Below are positions 1 to 8,891 of a stretch of DNA of 64,000 nt, in pieces. Within the stretch, counting starts at the first letter, position 1. Each line of letters starts with the position of its first letter. The stretch lies in contig JAVFAS010000010.1 in NCBI GenBank assembly GCA_034002405.1, forward strand, positions 1 through 64,000. Direction: 5' to 3'. This stretch comes from SZUA-365 sp034002405. GTDB lineage: Bacteria; Bacteroidota; Ignavibacteria; SZUA-365. A program made the translations under genes and the position numbers. The notes below the pieces were generated by a model that was given only the letters and a program-made list of their open reading frames with translations, was not told the DNA's origin and searched no databases.

Positions 1-2907
1 CAGCGCCCGGCGCCATACGCGAAAATCGGTGACGGCGAGACGACGCTGGAGGTTCGTGTACATGTGGTCAAAGGACTTCGGACCAAACATGTTGTATTTG
101 TCGTTGAAGATGCCCACCTGCAACCCTTCATAGCGGTAGGTCGGCCCACGCCGGAAGTCCTCGCTGCGCACGGTCGACAGCTTCTCGCCGTTGAGGAAAA
201 GTGTCACGGTCTGTTGCGCGTCCACACGGAATACGGCCGTGTTCCACCCATCCCGCACGGAATGTGGTCCCACGGGTCGGCCGGCAAGCAGCATTTGCGT
301 TGGCGCGAGCACGAGATACGCGTCCTGGTTGACCACACTCATGATCACTCCCGCGAGTGCGTGATCATGCCGGAAGCGGATGGCGTAACTGCGCGCCGCC
401 GATGCGTCGATGACGTCGCGTCCGCATTGCAGCCAGTTGTTGGCTTGCAGTTCGACGGCCGCCGCGCCGCTCGGACCGCGCACCCGCCGGATGCCAGGCG
501 TGGTCGTCTCCGTGAGAGGTACCGCGGAACGAATGGGGGTGGGACGTCCGCGCAACAGTCCGTCCTGCGTGCGTTCGTTGGCATTGTGCGCGGCGACCTC
601 GGAGATGATATCGAAATCCCAGCAGCCGAGCAGGCCCGGCGTGAGGGCATGCACTCTCGTGCGCATCCGCGCGCGGATCGTGTCCGCCGGCAGCGCGCGG
701 TCCCAGACGCGCAGTTCGTCCATCGCGCCGCGGAAGGGACTCTGCACGCTCACCTCATTATGGTATGCGCCGAAGGTGACAAACGGATCGGTGTAGGCTT
801 CAATGAGGAATTCATCCCGTGCGTTCAGGAGCATGGCGCCGTCAAGCATGAGAACGATCGACGGCGCACGCCGCGAAAACGCGATCGCGACATGATGCCA
901 GCGGCCGCTTCCCGCCACGCGGCGCTCGCCGAGGGGAAGGACGGCGAGGCTGTTTCCGATTTCGAGAAACAGCGTATCGTTGTGGTGGGAGAATGCCATG
1001 TTCTCGATCGCCGGGGCCTGCGGGATATTCCGGTTGTTCGAGAAGAAACAGCCCTGATCCGCGTCGAGACGGAACCAGAATTCGATCGTGCCTTCATCCC
1101 GCGCAAAGGCGATCGCGCGCTGTCCGAAGAACAACATGTCGTCGATGCCGTCGAATGACAGCGCGGAACCGGCGGGAAGGGGCGGACCGGCACTGCCGAC
1201 AAGCGCGAGACGGGTGTGCAGGGCGCCGCTTTCCGGGTCGCGAACCGTAAAGACCGCTTCGTTCCGTTCCGCCGCGTGCGTTGGTGCGTATTTGATCATC
1301 ACGCGGAGGGAGTCGGTCGGGGTGACCGATTGCACGCCGCCATGCCAGCTGATGTACCACTGGTCCGCCTGCGGTCCCTCGATCGCGAGCGCGACGTCGA
1401 GTCTCCCCGGCGTCATGTTCCACAGATAGACGTTCCGTGTCGCATCCGCGCCGACTTCCAGATCCCCGAACGGCAGGACGGGCTCGAGCACGCGGTCGAA
1501 ATCCCGGAACTGCCAGTCCGCCTCGCGATGGGGATTGAAAACCAGCGCGTTTTCCTCGATGGGCGCACCGGTTGCGAATTCAAGATCCGGATATCCGTAA
1601 TGAGATTTCCACCAGAAATACACGCCCGCCGCCGCGACGAGAAATACCAACGCGGTCAGCAGCAGCACCCCACGCGCACGGGCAAATTCCATCGTGCGCG
1701 CGTACACGCTGCGCTGATCGATCCGGATGATTCCATCGATACGCACGCAGTCGTCGAGCGTATCGACGCCGTAGAGATCGAAGGGCCGGTCGGGAAAACG
1801 CTGCCGCAGCGCGAGCACGATGCGGCGCGCACGTTCGATGTTGCGCGCGGGCAGGACGAGCACATCGGCCGGAGAAAAAAAGGCGACACGGACTTTGCCG
1901 TCGACGACATCATCGGGAAGCGGGTGCACGTTGCCCGCGGCGTCCAAGCCACCGGTGCAGACGAGATGCGGACGAAGCAGCCACCGCCGCGCGGCATTGA
2001 ACTCCTGCTGCATTCTGAAGACCATGGCGAGTCCGGCCGTGAGTCCCATCGACTCCCCCGCGTACGCGGCTTCGTGTTCGTGAAACCCGATATGCCACTC
2101 GTACGATGGCGTCGCGTGCCCGAAATGTCGGTCCACCAGCGCCGCGGCCGCGATCGCGGCATGCGCCAGCTGCTGCATGGTCTCACTATTGTCGGCGTCG
2201 AGCGCGTTGCGGAAGTGGATGCGGGTGACGGCACCGCGTTGCGCCGAGACTTCGAGATGCAGCGCGATACCGATCGGGTGCGCCCCGTTGTCCTGCGCGT
2301 CCATCAAGATCACACCGGGACGCACGGCGTCGGTGCGTGCGTGATCCCAGGCCTCGAGTGCGCGCTGAAGGAACACGGGAGTGCGACCATGCCGCGCGAG
2401 AGTGTCGCGGTAGACGTGGAATGCGTCGGGCGCCATGGTGCCGGCGTTGAGCACCCCGGACCACTCATCGTCCGAAAGCTCGATGTCGACGATGCCCCGG
2501 GCGTGCAGCAAGGCATGCAGCGTGCGGAATGCGCGTTGGCCCGCGAGTGTCAATGCGCATTTTTTCCATGCCGTCTCCTCCGTTTCCCGCAGTGTCTCTT
2601 CCATGGCCGTCCAGGAAAGCATGCGCATGCGATCGATGCCGGCGAGCATGACCTGCCAGTCATCGGGGTCCATCCATCGGACATACTCATGCCGGATGGT
2701 GACGCTGAGAATCGGATAGATCGATCGGTAATACGAGCTGAGCCAGCTGGGTGGGAGATGCGCCGTGCCCCGGAGGAAATACGTGAGGGTGTGGAAGCGT
2801 ATCAGCGGGGAGGGATTGCGCTCGAGACGTCCCAACGTGTCCCGCGCGTAGGCATCGAGTTCGACAGGGGTCTGGATACCATGGATGTCCGGGGATTCTC
2901 CAGGCAT
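1..2907 (-). CDS. Lon/S16-like protease fold + TM + Ig-like + two LamG domains (partial, C-terminus outside window)
   Basis: The frame is open from an ATG at 2907 (GGAG six bases upstream) to the window edge, so at least 969 residues are present. Residues about 195-388 resemble the Lon (S16) proteolytic domain. A GESMGLTAGLAM block (Ser286) is followed by TGGLDAAGNVHPLP, a lysine in DGKVRVA (Lys338) and SPADVLVLPARN, the order seen in Lon around its Ser-Lys dyad. There is no AAA+ domain. A hydrophobic helix lies at about 413-433, then an ASH/Ig-like stretch (about 455-578), a LamG/concanavalin-like domain (about 580-745) ending in DELRVWDRAL, and a second one (about 815 onward) ending in DFRVWRRAL. 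With no signal peptide and basic residues before the helix, the protease part should be cytoplasmic and the LamG part outside. It is the third gene of a coupled operon with sigma-like and zinc anti-sigma-like proteins. Protease activity is inferred; the Ser context differs from the GPSAG of classical Lon. Confidence 0.72.
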   Translation of the reverse strand, partial: MPGESPDIHGIQTPVELDAYARDTLGRLERNPSPLIRFHTLTYFLRGTAHLPPSWLSSYYRSIYPILSVTIRHEYVRWMDPDDWQVMLAGIDRMRMLSWTAMEETLRETEETAWKKCALTLAGQRAFRTLHALLHARGIVDIELSDDEWSGVLNAGTMAPDAFHVYRDTLARHGRTPVFLQRALEAWDHARTDAVRPGVILMDAQDNGAHPIGIALHLEVSAQRGAVTRIHFRNALDADNSETMQQLAHAAIAAAALVDRHFGHATPSYEWHIGFHEHEAAYAGESMGLTAGLAMVFRMQQEFNAARRWLLRPHLVCTGGLDAAGNVHPLPDDVVDGKVRVAFFSPADVLVLPARNIERARRIVLALRQRFPDRPFDLYGVDTLDDCVRIDGIIRIDQRSVYARTMEFARARGVLLLTALVFLVAAAGVYFWWKSHYGYPDLEFATGAPIEENALVFNPHREADWQFRDFDRVLEPVLPFGDLEVGADATRNVYLWNMTPGRLDVALAIEGPQADQWYISWHGGVQSVTPTDSLRVMIKYAPTHAAERNEAVFTVRDPESGALHTRLALVGSAGPPLPAGSALSFDGIDDMLFFGQRAIAFARDEGTIEFWFRLDADQGCFFSNNRNIPQAPAIENMAFSHHNDTLFLEIGNSLAVLPLGERRVAGSGRWHHVAIAFSRRAPSIVLMLDGAMLLNARDEFLIEAYTDPFVTFGAYHNEVSVQSPFRGAMDELRVWDRALPADTIRARMRTRVHALTPGLLGCWDFDIISEVAAHNANERTQDGLLRGRPTPIRSAVPLTETTTPGIRRVRGPSGAAAVELQANNWLQCGRDVIDASAARSYAIRFRHDHALAGVIMSVVNQDAYLVLAPTQMLLAGRPVGPHSVRDGWNTAVFRVDAQQTVTLFLNGEKLSTVRSEDFRRGPTYRYEGLQVGIFNDKYNMFGPKSFDHMYTNLQRRLAVTDFRVWRRAL

Positions 2908-2920
2908 CACACGCTCCGCG

Positions 2921-3382
2921 CTACGGGGTCTCGAGCGTTACGTGCATCGCATCGATGGCCACGCCCACATCGCCAATGACGAAGCTTCCATCCGCGGAGG
3001 GAACGTACACGGTGTCGAGGCCACTGAAGTGGATGCGAATGGATGGGAGTCGTTCGGGTGTGCAGATGACATAGCCGACCAGACGGCCATCCTGCTCCTC
3101 GAGCACCCGCAGGATGACGCGCCCACCCTCGAGGTACCAGGTATGCCGCAGCGCGACGTGGTCTCCGGGCGCGTCCACCATGCCCTGCGCGGCGAGACGG
3201 AAGGGCGCGTGCGGTTCGGCGGCCTCCGGGAGGGATGTTGCGGTATCTCGTTCGGCCTCATCGATGCGACGCAACGCCTCGTACTGCTCGCGGCAGAACG
3301 CGCATTCGTCCAGGTGCGGATGGGTCTGTCCACTCGCGACAAGGACGAGGATGGCGATATCGGTGAGATGCATTCCGTTCAT
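2921..3382 (-). CDS. Zinc anti-sigma-like (ZAS motif) protein with beta-rich C-terminus
   Basis: 153 residues. The N-terminus has an HLTDIAILVLVASGQ helix and then HLDECAFC, an exact H-x3-C-x2-C zinc anti-sigma motif of the kind found in RsrA/ChrR-type and zf-HC2 proteins. The remainder (about 75-153) is predicted beta-rich and has no transmembrane helix, so the protein should be soluble. Its ATG overlaps the stop of the upstream sigma-like gene as ATGA (3379-3382), which indicates translational coupling, and its own stop lies 13 bases before the protease/LamG gene. Known family role: ZAS proteins bind and inhibit sigma factors. That this one binds the product of 3379-4521 is inferred from gene order. 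Met4 (3373) is an alternative start. Confidence 0.75.
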   Translation of the reverse strand: MNGMHLTDIAILVLVASGQTHPHLDECAFCREQYEALRRIDEAERDTATSLPEAAEPHAPFRLAAQGMVDAPGDHVALRHTWYLEGGRVILRVLEEQDGRLVGYVICTPERLPSIRIHFSGLDTVYVPSADGSFVIGDVGVAIDAMHVTLETP

Positions 3383-4521
3383 GATGATTCCACGACGCGA
3401 GATCCCGGCGTTTCTTCCTGGTCATCAATGGATAATTGCAGACGTGTACGCACCGTGGTGAAAATATTCCGGAGCAAATATTCGTACACATTGCGATAGC
3501 GCGCGCGGTAGTCCGCGTGCGTCAATCCCGGGAGGAGTTCGCGCAGATAATGAAAATGTCCGCGATCCTCGGCCGACGCGAGGTCCGTGACGTAGCGCTC
3601 GGCGGCGAGCAACATGGCCGATGCCTCGCTCTCGCTGAGCTTGCCGCGGGCGACGTAGCTGCGATGGACCCAGGGGCGCAGGGACTCGAGCACGTCGAGG
3701 ATCTCCTGCGTGATGGACGCGGCGTCCATCGGCAGGTCGTCGTCGCGTGTGTCTGCCGGCGTCGCGGCGACATGATCGGCCTGGATCACTTGGAGGGTGA
3801 GGTCGAGCACATCTTCCTCCGATACCGCCTGGCGAAGGGCGGGGAAACGGCGCAGGGATTCGAGCAGGTTCGCCAACACCGACGCGGCGGGATGCGCGTG
3901 GTGGTCGGATGCCGTGAGCATCGCCCGCAGCACTTCCGGCGGTGCGGCGGGCAGTTCGAGACACGGGTCCGTCCGCGCGAGGGAATACCAATACCCGGCG
4001 ATTCCGTCATGTCGCGTGAAGCTCGCCGTCGCCTGCACATGCCGGCGCAGCGCGCGCAAGAGACGCGCGCGAAAGGGGTGGATTTCCGTGAAGACCCGCG
4101 CGAGATTCAGTCGTACCGTGCGCAAAACCACGGCCTTGAACGCGAGGTCGAGGGGAAGATTCGTCTCCGCATGTTGCGCGACAACCTCCCGCAGCGCGCC
4201 GCGCAAGCGCTCCATCCGCTCGCCGTCGATCTCGGAAAGGAGTTCCGCGATCGCATCGATGGCGACATCGTCCACCGACAGCCCGAGAGGCAGCAACGAA
4301 TAATTGCGGTGCCAGACCAGCCAGCGGATATACCCACGCGCATGCGCGAGCGCGGCGTGGAAAATCGTCTCCGTCCCTGCATGGGAAAGTTCGCCCCGCA
4401 GCAACAGGGCCAAGACTTCCTCAAGAATGTCGGTTGTTCTCGGTTGGCGGTTCATCAATGCGGGGAAATTAGTGCTTTCCGTCCTCATCACCAACACCAC
4501 GGGGGAAAAATCCGTCCACAT
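3379..4521 (-). CDS. Hypothetical alpha-helical protein, possible divergent sigma-70-like factor
   Basis: 380 residues from the ATG at 4521; Met12 and Met23 (4455) are alternative starts, and none has a strong ribosome binding site. The protein is almost entirely helical. Residues about 50-95 (ending GLSVDDVAIDAIAELL) loosely resemble the sigma region-2 pattern of a helix followed by an EDxAxDxxxxLF-like segment. A later block (KAVVLRTVRLNLARVFTEIHP) and a C-terminal Tyr/Arg-rich helical region follow. I recognise no catalytic motif. The case for a sigma-like role rests on this weak similarity and on coupling to a downstream protein with a zinc anti-sigma motif. It is the first gene of a three-gene minus-strand operon divergent from the membrane protein at 4586. 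Possible upstream promoter on the minus strand: TTTCAC, 17 bases, TACGAT. Confidence 0.55.
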   Translation of the reverse strand: MWTDFSPVVLVMRTESTNFPALMNRQPRTTDILEEVLALLLRGELSHAGTETIFHAALAHARGYIRWLVWHRNYSLLPLGLSVDDVAIDAIAELLSEIDGERMERLRGALREVVAQHAETNLPLDLAFKAVVLRTVRLNLARVFTEIHPFRARLLRALRRHVQATASFTRHDGIAGYWYSLARTDPCLELPAAPPEVLRAMLTASDHHAHPAASVLANLLESLRRFPALRQAVSEEDVLDLTLQVIQADHVAATPADTRDDDLPMDAASITQEILDVLESLRPWVHRSYVARGKLSESEASAMLLAAERYVTDLASAEDRGHFHYLRELLPGLTHADYRARYRNVYEYLLRNIFTTVRTRLQLSIDDQEETPGSRVVESS

Positions 4522-4585
4522 CGTAACTATCTCGGAGAGTATCGTACAAACCGGTCAGAATATGTGAAACCGCAGGGAGCACGGG

Positions 4586-5008
4586 ATGACGATGGCGACA
4601 CATTCCTCACACCATGCAGGTGCCATCATGGAACTCGTCGAATTGTCGGATCTGATTGCGTATGTTGTCGCGCTCAGCATCGCCGCGGAGCGTCTGGTCG
4701 AAATCGTCAAGGGTGTTGTCCCGTTTTTCCAGAAAAAAGCGGAAACGGAGGAACGTGAAACCTGGCGTCGGGTCGCGCTGCAACTCCTCGCCGTCGGCGC
4801 CGGCATGCTCACGGCGCATCTCGCGATGCCCGCGGTGGCGGAACTCGTTCCCGCGCAGTGGCAAACCTTCCCGGGCATCGTCGCGCTCGGTCTGCTGGCG
4901 AGTGGCGGGTCGAGCCTGTGGAACTCGGTACTCGATTACGCCAGCGCGGTGAAATCCATCACCAAACTCAACGCGGAACTGAAGAAGCTGAAAAAGAAGG
5001 CATCCTGA
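4586..5008 (+). CDS. Small hypothetical membrane protein
   Basis: 140 residues, starting at the ATG at 4586 with GGGAG six bases upstream. It has an amphipathic or membrane segment at about 20-48 (an AAERLVEIVKGVVPFF stretch), two further hydrophobic segments at about 66-85 and 93-115, and a strongly basic Lys-rich C-terminal tail (KLKKKAS). The size and layout recall holin-like or membrane-anchoring proteins, but I cannot assign a family. It is transcribed divergently from the sigma-like/ZAS/protease operon, with under 70 bases between the start codons. A perfect 16-bp inverted repeat lies 33 bases after its stop. Confidence 0.7.
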   Translation: MTMATHSSHHAGAIMELVELSDLIAYVVALSIAAERLVEIVKGVVPFFQKKAETEERETWRRVALQLLAVGAGMLTAHLAMPAVAELVPAQWQTFPGIVALGLLASGGSSLWNSVLDYASAVKSITKLNAELKKLKKKAS

Positions 5009-5040
5009 TCCGGCATCCCGCGCCGGGACAGCGCGATGGA

Positions 5041-5076
5041 TCACGGGAAATACGCATGAGTGCGTATTTCCCGTGA
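5041..5076. repeat. Perfect 16-bp inverted repeat containing the TACGCA-N4-TGCGTA palindrome
   Basis: Arms 5041-5056 and 5061-5076 are exact reverse complements, with a TGAG loop. No T-run follows, so it is a weak candidate for an intrinsic terminator. The central 16 bases (5051-5066) match the palindrome at 9561-9576 at 14 of 16 positions, differing only in the two bases after the left arm. It may therefore be an operator, or may double as a 3' hairpin for the 4586 gene. The rest of the 309-base gap (5009-5317) holds no ORF with coding character and no convincing promoter. Confidence 0.7.
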
Positions 5077-5317
5077 ATTGCATCCGGATTACTTTTGAGC
5101 AGTCATACCCCACCGTCACACGCCGTCGGATCCTCTCCATACCCTACGATGTTGGAGCCCCGTTTCGTGCGACCAAGACAGACGAAGACCGCCGGTTCGC
5201 GGCGCGGTTCGAAAGAACAGCCCGGCCCCTGGTGGTGCGGCGCATGTCGTCGCCGTCTCCGCGCGAACGATGCTTCCGCATTGTAACCGATTATCCACTC
5301 AATGGAGCAGGATCATA

Positions 5318-8300
5318 ATGATATCTGCAAAACTATTTCTCTCACGCGTTCGGCATGGATCGCGGCATGTGACGGCAGCACTGCTGCTCGTCGCCGTGTT
5401 CGTGGTCCCGTTCTCCACCGGAACCGCGCAGCCAATCTTCTCGGGCGTGTCGCACACGGTGACGACACTGGTCGACGAGGACGATGGAAACATGGTCGGG
5501 ACCAACGGCATCGGGACCAGTCTGCGTGAAGCGGTACGGTATTCCGCCGCCGGCGACCGTATCCTTTTCCACGCCACGCTCGACGGGACGGCATTTCTGA
5601 CGATGGGTCCCCTCCTGGTTTCCCATCATCTCATTATTGACGGTGCGTCCTCTGGAATCGAGATCAATGGGAACGATCTGCAAGGAATTTTTGCGACGGA
5701 CGTGGACGTAAAGCTTCGGATTTCGAATCTGACGCTGGCCGCGGGCCGCGCGATCAATGGCGCAGCCATTGCGTCACGAGGCGGACTCTGGTTGGAGAAT
5801 GTCGCCATCCGCTGGAGCACCGCCACCGGTCGCGGTGGCGGTGTGTTCCATCAGGGCACCGATATCCTCAGCATCAACGCGTGCCGCTTCGAATACAACG
5901 AATCCTATTCCGACGGCGCGGCGATCGCGGCAACCAACGGAACGGTGGTGATCCAATTCTCCACCTTTGAATCCAATCGAAGCGCGGCCGACGGTGGCGC
6001 GGTCGCCCTGCTGGGCGGCGCGGCTCCCGCATCGCTCGTTTCATCGCTTTTTAGTGCAAATATCGCTGGCGGCTCGGGCGGAGCTCTCGCCATCGGGTCG
6101 ACCGCCATCGCGGTCATCGACCGCTGCACCATGGACAACAATCGTGCGGAGTACGGCGGCGGCATCGATAATATGGGAACGCTGACCGTCACCACCTCGA
6201 CCATCAGTGGAAACACCAGCGCGTTTCGCGGTGGTGGAATACGCAGCGGTGGCACACTGGATCTCGATTACACCACGATAGCGCGAAACAGTACGTCATC
6301 TGGTGGTGGACTCACCGCGCAAGGTCCCGTGAACATGCGGCGAACGCTGATCGCGGAGAACTCGGCGAAGAGCTCGGTTGATGTCTTTGGAGCAATCCAA
6401 TCCCTCGGACACAATCTCGTGGGCGAGGGCGAGGGGAGCAGCGGCTGGAACGGGACCACCGATCTGGTCGGGACCGCCGAGAAGCCCATGATTGCCGCGC
6501 TCGACGATCTCCGCAGCAACGATGCCGTGACGAAAACCCATGCCTTGCTCATGTGCTCGCGCGCCATCGATGCCGCGACCGCCTCGCCCGTGCTGCCACT
6601 GGATTTTGATCAGCGTTCGGTAACTCGTACGATCGAGGGCGATCATGATGGCACTGCGAATCCCGACATCGGCGCGTTCGAGGTCACGGCACCGCTCGAC
6701 AACGAGGCACCGATCATCAGCGAACATCCGGGGTACCAGGTGTTTCTCGACGCCAGCGGAAATGCCACCATCACGGCGGACAAACTGCTGTTGAACGTCT
6801 TCGACAACTGCGACATTCTCAGCACCAGCGTCAGCAAACTCAGCTTCGGCTGTGCCGATGTTGGGTCGGTCACGGTGACACTCACGGCGACGGATCGCAG
6901 TCACAACACCACCACGGTCAATGTCGATGTGCTGGTGATCGACAATACGCCGCCCGTCCTCACCGTCCCCGCGAACGTCGTAGCCAACGCCTCGTCCTCG
7001 AGCTGCGATGTCGCGTTGACCGCGGCACAGCTCGGCACGGCGACGGCGAGCTCGACCTGCGGCGGCGCCACCATCACCAACAACGCCCCCGCGAACTTCC
7101 CGATCGGCGTGACAATGGTCACCTGGTTCGCGGAGGATGACAACGGCAATATCGCCACCGGGCAGCAGACCGTCACCGTCAATGACGTGACGGCGCCCGT
7201 GATCAACAACGGCAATGCGCTGGCGGCGATCTCCGTCAACGCCCCGCCCACCAGCTGCATGGTGCCGCGCACCCAGGCGCTGGCCACCGAACCGCCGGCG
7301 TCGGACAATTGCACCTTCGTGCTCACCAACGACGCCCCGGCGTTCTTCCCGCTCGGCGCGACGGTGGTGACCTGGACGGCAACCGATCCCGCCGGCAACT
7401 TCAGCACGAAATCGCAGACGGTCACCGTGGTTGACGCCACGCCGCCGCTCGTGTTCGCGCCGCCTGATCTTTCGGTCGTGGTGGACCCCAACAGCTGCAC
7501 GCGCGACGGTGCCACCGTCGATCTCGGCACGCCCGTCGTGTCCGACAACTGCGGCATCGCCAGCATGACCAACAACAAGCCCGCGAACTTTCCGATTGGT
7601 TCGACACCGGTGACGTGGACCGTCGAGGACAATGCCGGCAATATCGCCACCGCCACACAGCACGTGGTTGTGTTTGACGATACCCCCCCGACCGTCGTCG
7701 CTCCCCCGGATCTCGAGGTCGAGGCCGACGCGAATTCCTGTTCCTGGACCGTGATTCCGAGCGTGCTCGGAACGGCAACCAGCGACGATAACTGCGCCGT
7801 TGCCATGGTGACCAACAGCGCGGGCAGTTCGCTCGCCGTGGGAACCCATCGTGTCATCTGGACCGTGATCGACGGTGTCGGTAACCGCTCGACCGATGTG
7901 CAGATCGTCACGGTCACGGGTGATCCCCCCACCATCACCGACAATCCCGATATAACGGTCAATACCGCCACGGGCAAGGCCGGTGCGGTAGTCACCTTCA
8001 CGGCTCCAACCGCGGGAAGCAGCTGCTCGGATGACATCGAAATCATCCGGACGGGTGGACTCGGCAGCGGGGATTTCTTCCCGGTGGGTTCGACCAAGGT
8101 GTCATACATGGCCATCGATGGCAGCAACCAGATCGCGACGTCCGATTTCTGGGTGACCGTGGTCGACAACGAAGACCCGCAGATCGTGGTCAAGGTTGCT
8201 CCGGTCAATCTCTGGCCGGCGGACAACAAGATGAAGGAGATCAAGGCCACGGTCGAAGTCTGGGACAACGTGCCCGGCGCCACGGCCGTGCTGACCTCGA

Positions 8301-8803
8301 TCGACTGCAACCAGAACGCGAATGGTGATATTGCCGGGGCCAGCACCGGGAATTTCGATCTCTTCTTCGAGCTGCGGGCCAAGCGCAATCCCAGCAATTC
8401 GCGAATCTACACGATCACCTACACCGCCACGGACCTCGCGAGCAACACCGCGACAGCATCGGCGACGGTCACCGTCCCCGAGACCAAGCCGAAGGACTTC
8501 GAGGAGGAACTTCTCCCGGCGCCCGCGACGGTGACACTTGCACAGAACTATCCGAATCCGTTCAACCCCGCCACCCAGATCAGCTTCGGGACGCCGGTGG
8601 ATCAGCACGTCGAACTCCGCATCTACAACACCATTGGGGTGCCGGTGCGGACGCTCGTCAGTTCGATGCTGCCCGCGGGCGCGTATACCGTCGAATGGAA
8701 CGGCCGGGATGACGGCGGTGCGGCACTGCCGAGCGGCGTGTACCTGTACATGCTGCGAGCGGGCGACACGCATGTCGAACGCAAGATGATTCTGGCTCGA
8801 TAA
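5318..8803 (+). CDS. Secreted beta-helix / HYR-repeat surface protein with C-terminal sorting tail
   Basis: 1161 residues. The start chosen is the ATG at 5318, with AGGA just upstream and a signal peptide following directly (cleaved near FSTGTAQ). A CSLREA-like segment (GTSLREAVRYSAAGDRI) leads into a right-handed parallel beta-helix (about 90-450, many Gly-Gly-Gly turns and short strand repeats). At least five HYR/Ig-like repeats follow (about 470-1000), each with a VxDxTPP start, a DNC and a GxTxVTWTxxDxxGN core. The last 90 residues form a FlgD-like/T9SS type-A tail (NYPNPFNPATQISF, LPSGVYLYMLRAG). Expected to be exported across the outer membrane and surface-anchored or released; likely adhesive or structural, with no catalytic motif. 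A strong intrinsic terminator follows. Confidence 0.88.
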   Translation: MISAKLFLSRVRHGSRHVTAALLLVAVFVVPFSTGTAQPIFSGVSHTVTTLVDEDDGNMVGTNGIGTSLREAVRYSAAGDRILFHATLDGTAFLTMGPLLVSHHLIIDGASSGIEINGNDLQGIFATDVDVKLRISNLTLAAGRAINGAAIASRGGLWLENVAIRWSTATGRGGGVFHQGTDILSINACRFEYNESYSDGAAIAATNGTVVIQFSTFESNRSAADGGAVALLGGAAPASLVSSLFSANIAGGSGGALAIGSTAIAVIDRCTMDNNRAEYGGGIDNMGTLTVTTSTISGNTSAFRGGGIRSGGTLDLDYTTIARNSTSSGGGLTAQGPVNMRRTLIAENSAKSSVDVFGAIQSLGHNLVGEGEGSSGWNGTTDLVGTAEKPMIAALDDLRSNDAVTKTHALLMCSRAIDAATASPVLPLDFDQRSVTRTIEGDHDGTANPDIGAFEVTAPLDNEAPIISEHPGYQVFLDASGNATITADKLLLNVFDNCDILSTSVSKLSFGCADVGSVTVTLTATDRSHNTTTVNVDVLVIDNTPPVLTVPANVVANASSSSCDVALTAAQLGTATASSTCGGATITNNAPANFPIGVTMVTWFAEDDNGNIATGQQTVTVNDVTAPVINNGNALAAISVNAPPTSCMVPRTQALATEPPASDNCTFVLTNDAPAFFPLGATVVTWTATDPAGNFSTKSQTVTVVDATPPLVFAPPDLSVVVDPNSCTRDGATVDLGTPVVSDNCGIASMTNNKPANFPIGSTPVTWTVEDNAGNIATATQHVVVFDDTPPTVVAPPDLEVEADANSCSWTVIPSVLGTATSDDNCAVAMVTNSAGSSLAVGTHRVIWTVIDGVGNRSTDVQIVTVTGDPPTITDNPDITVNTATGKAGAVVTFTAPTAGSSCSDDIEIIRTGGLGSGDFFPVGSTKVSYMAIDGSNQIATSDFWVTVVDNEDPQIVVKVAPVNLWPADNKMKEIKATVEVWDNVPGATAVLTSIDCNQNANGDIAGASTGNFDLFFELRAKRNPSNSRIYTITYTATDLASNTATASATVTVPETKPKDFEEELLPAPATVTLAQNYPNPFNPATQISFGTPVDQHVELRIYNTIGVPVRTLVSSMLPAGAYTVEWNGRDDGGAALPSGVYLYMLRAGDTHVERKMILAR

Positions 8804-8815
8804 TCTCCCTGTCAC

Positions 8816-8857
8816 AATCCCCGGTCGCGGATTCGTCCCGACCGGGGATTTTTTTTC
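8816..8857 (+). terminator. Rho-independent terminator
   Basis: Perfect 12-bp stem AATCCCCGGTCG / CGACCGGGGATT with a 10-base loop, immediately followed by a run of T residues. It lies 13 bases after the stop of the beta-helix protein and separates it from the regulator promoter that begins at 8858. Confidence 0.93.
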
Positions 8858-8886
8858 TTGTGATATTTTTATCCCCCTGCTATCAT
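8858..8886 (+). promoter_or_regulatory. Sigma-70-type promoter for a leaderless regulator mRNA
   Basis: TTGTGA (8858-8863), a 17-base spacer and TATCAT (8881-8886). Only five bases separate the -10 box from the ATG at 8892, so transcription should begin at or within a base of the start codon. No ribosome binding site is present. The same geometry recurs at the paralogous regulator (13471-13505). Confidence 0.75.
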
Positions 8887-8891
8887 TGCGC

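Noticed and set aside
1216..2979. Long plus-strand ORF of 587 codons
   Set aside because: It lies antisense to the S16-LamG gene, has Arg/His/Asp-rich composition with no recognisable motif, and the minus frame has a good ribosome binding site and clear domains.
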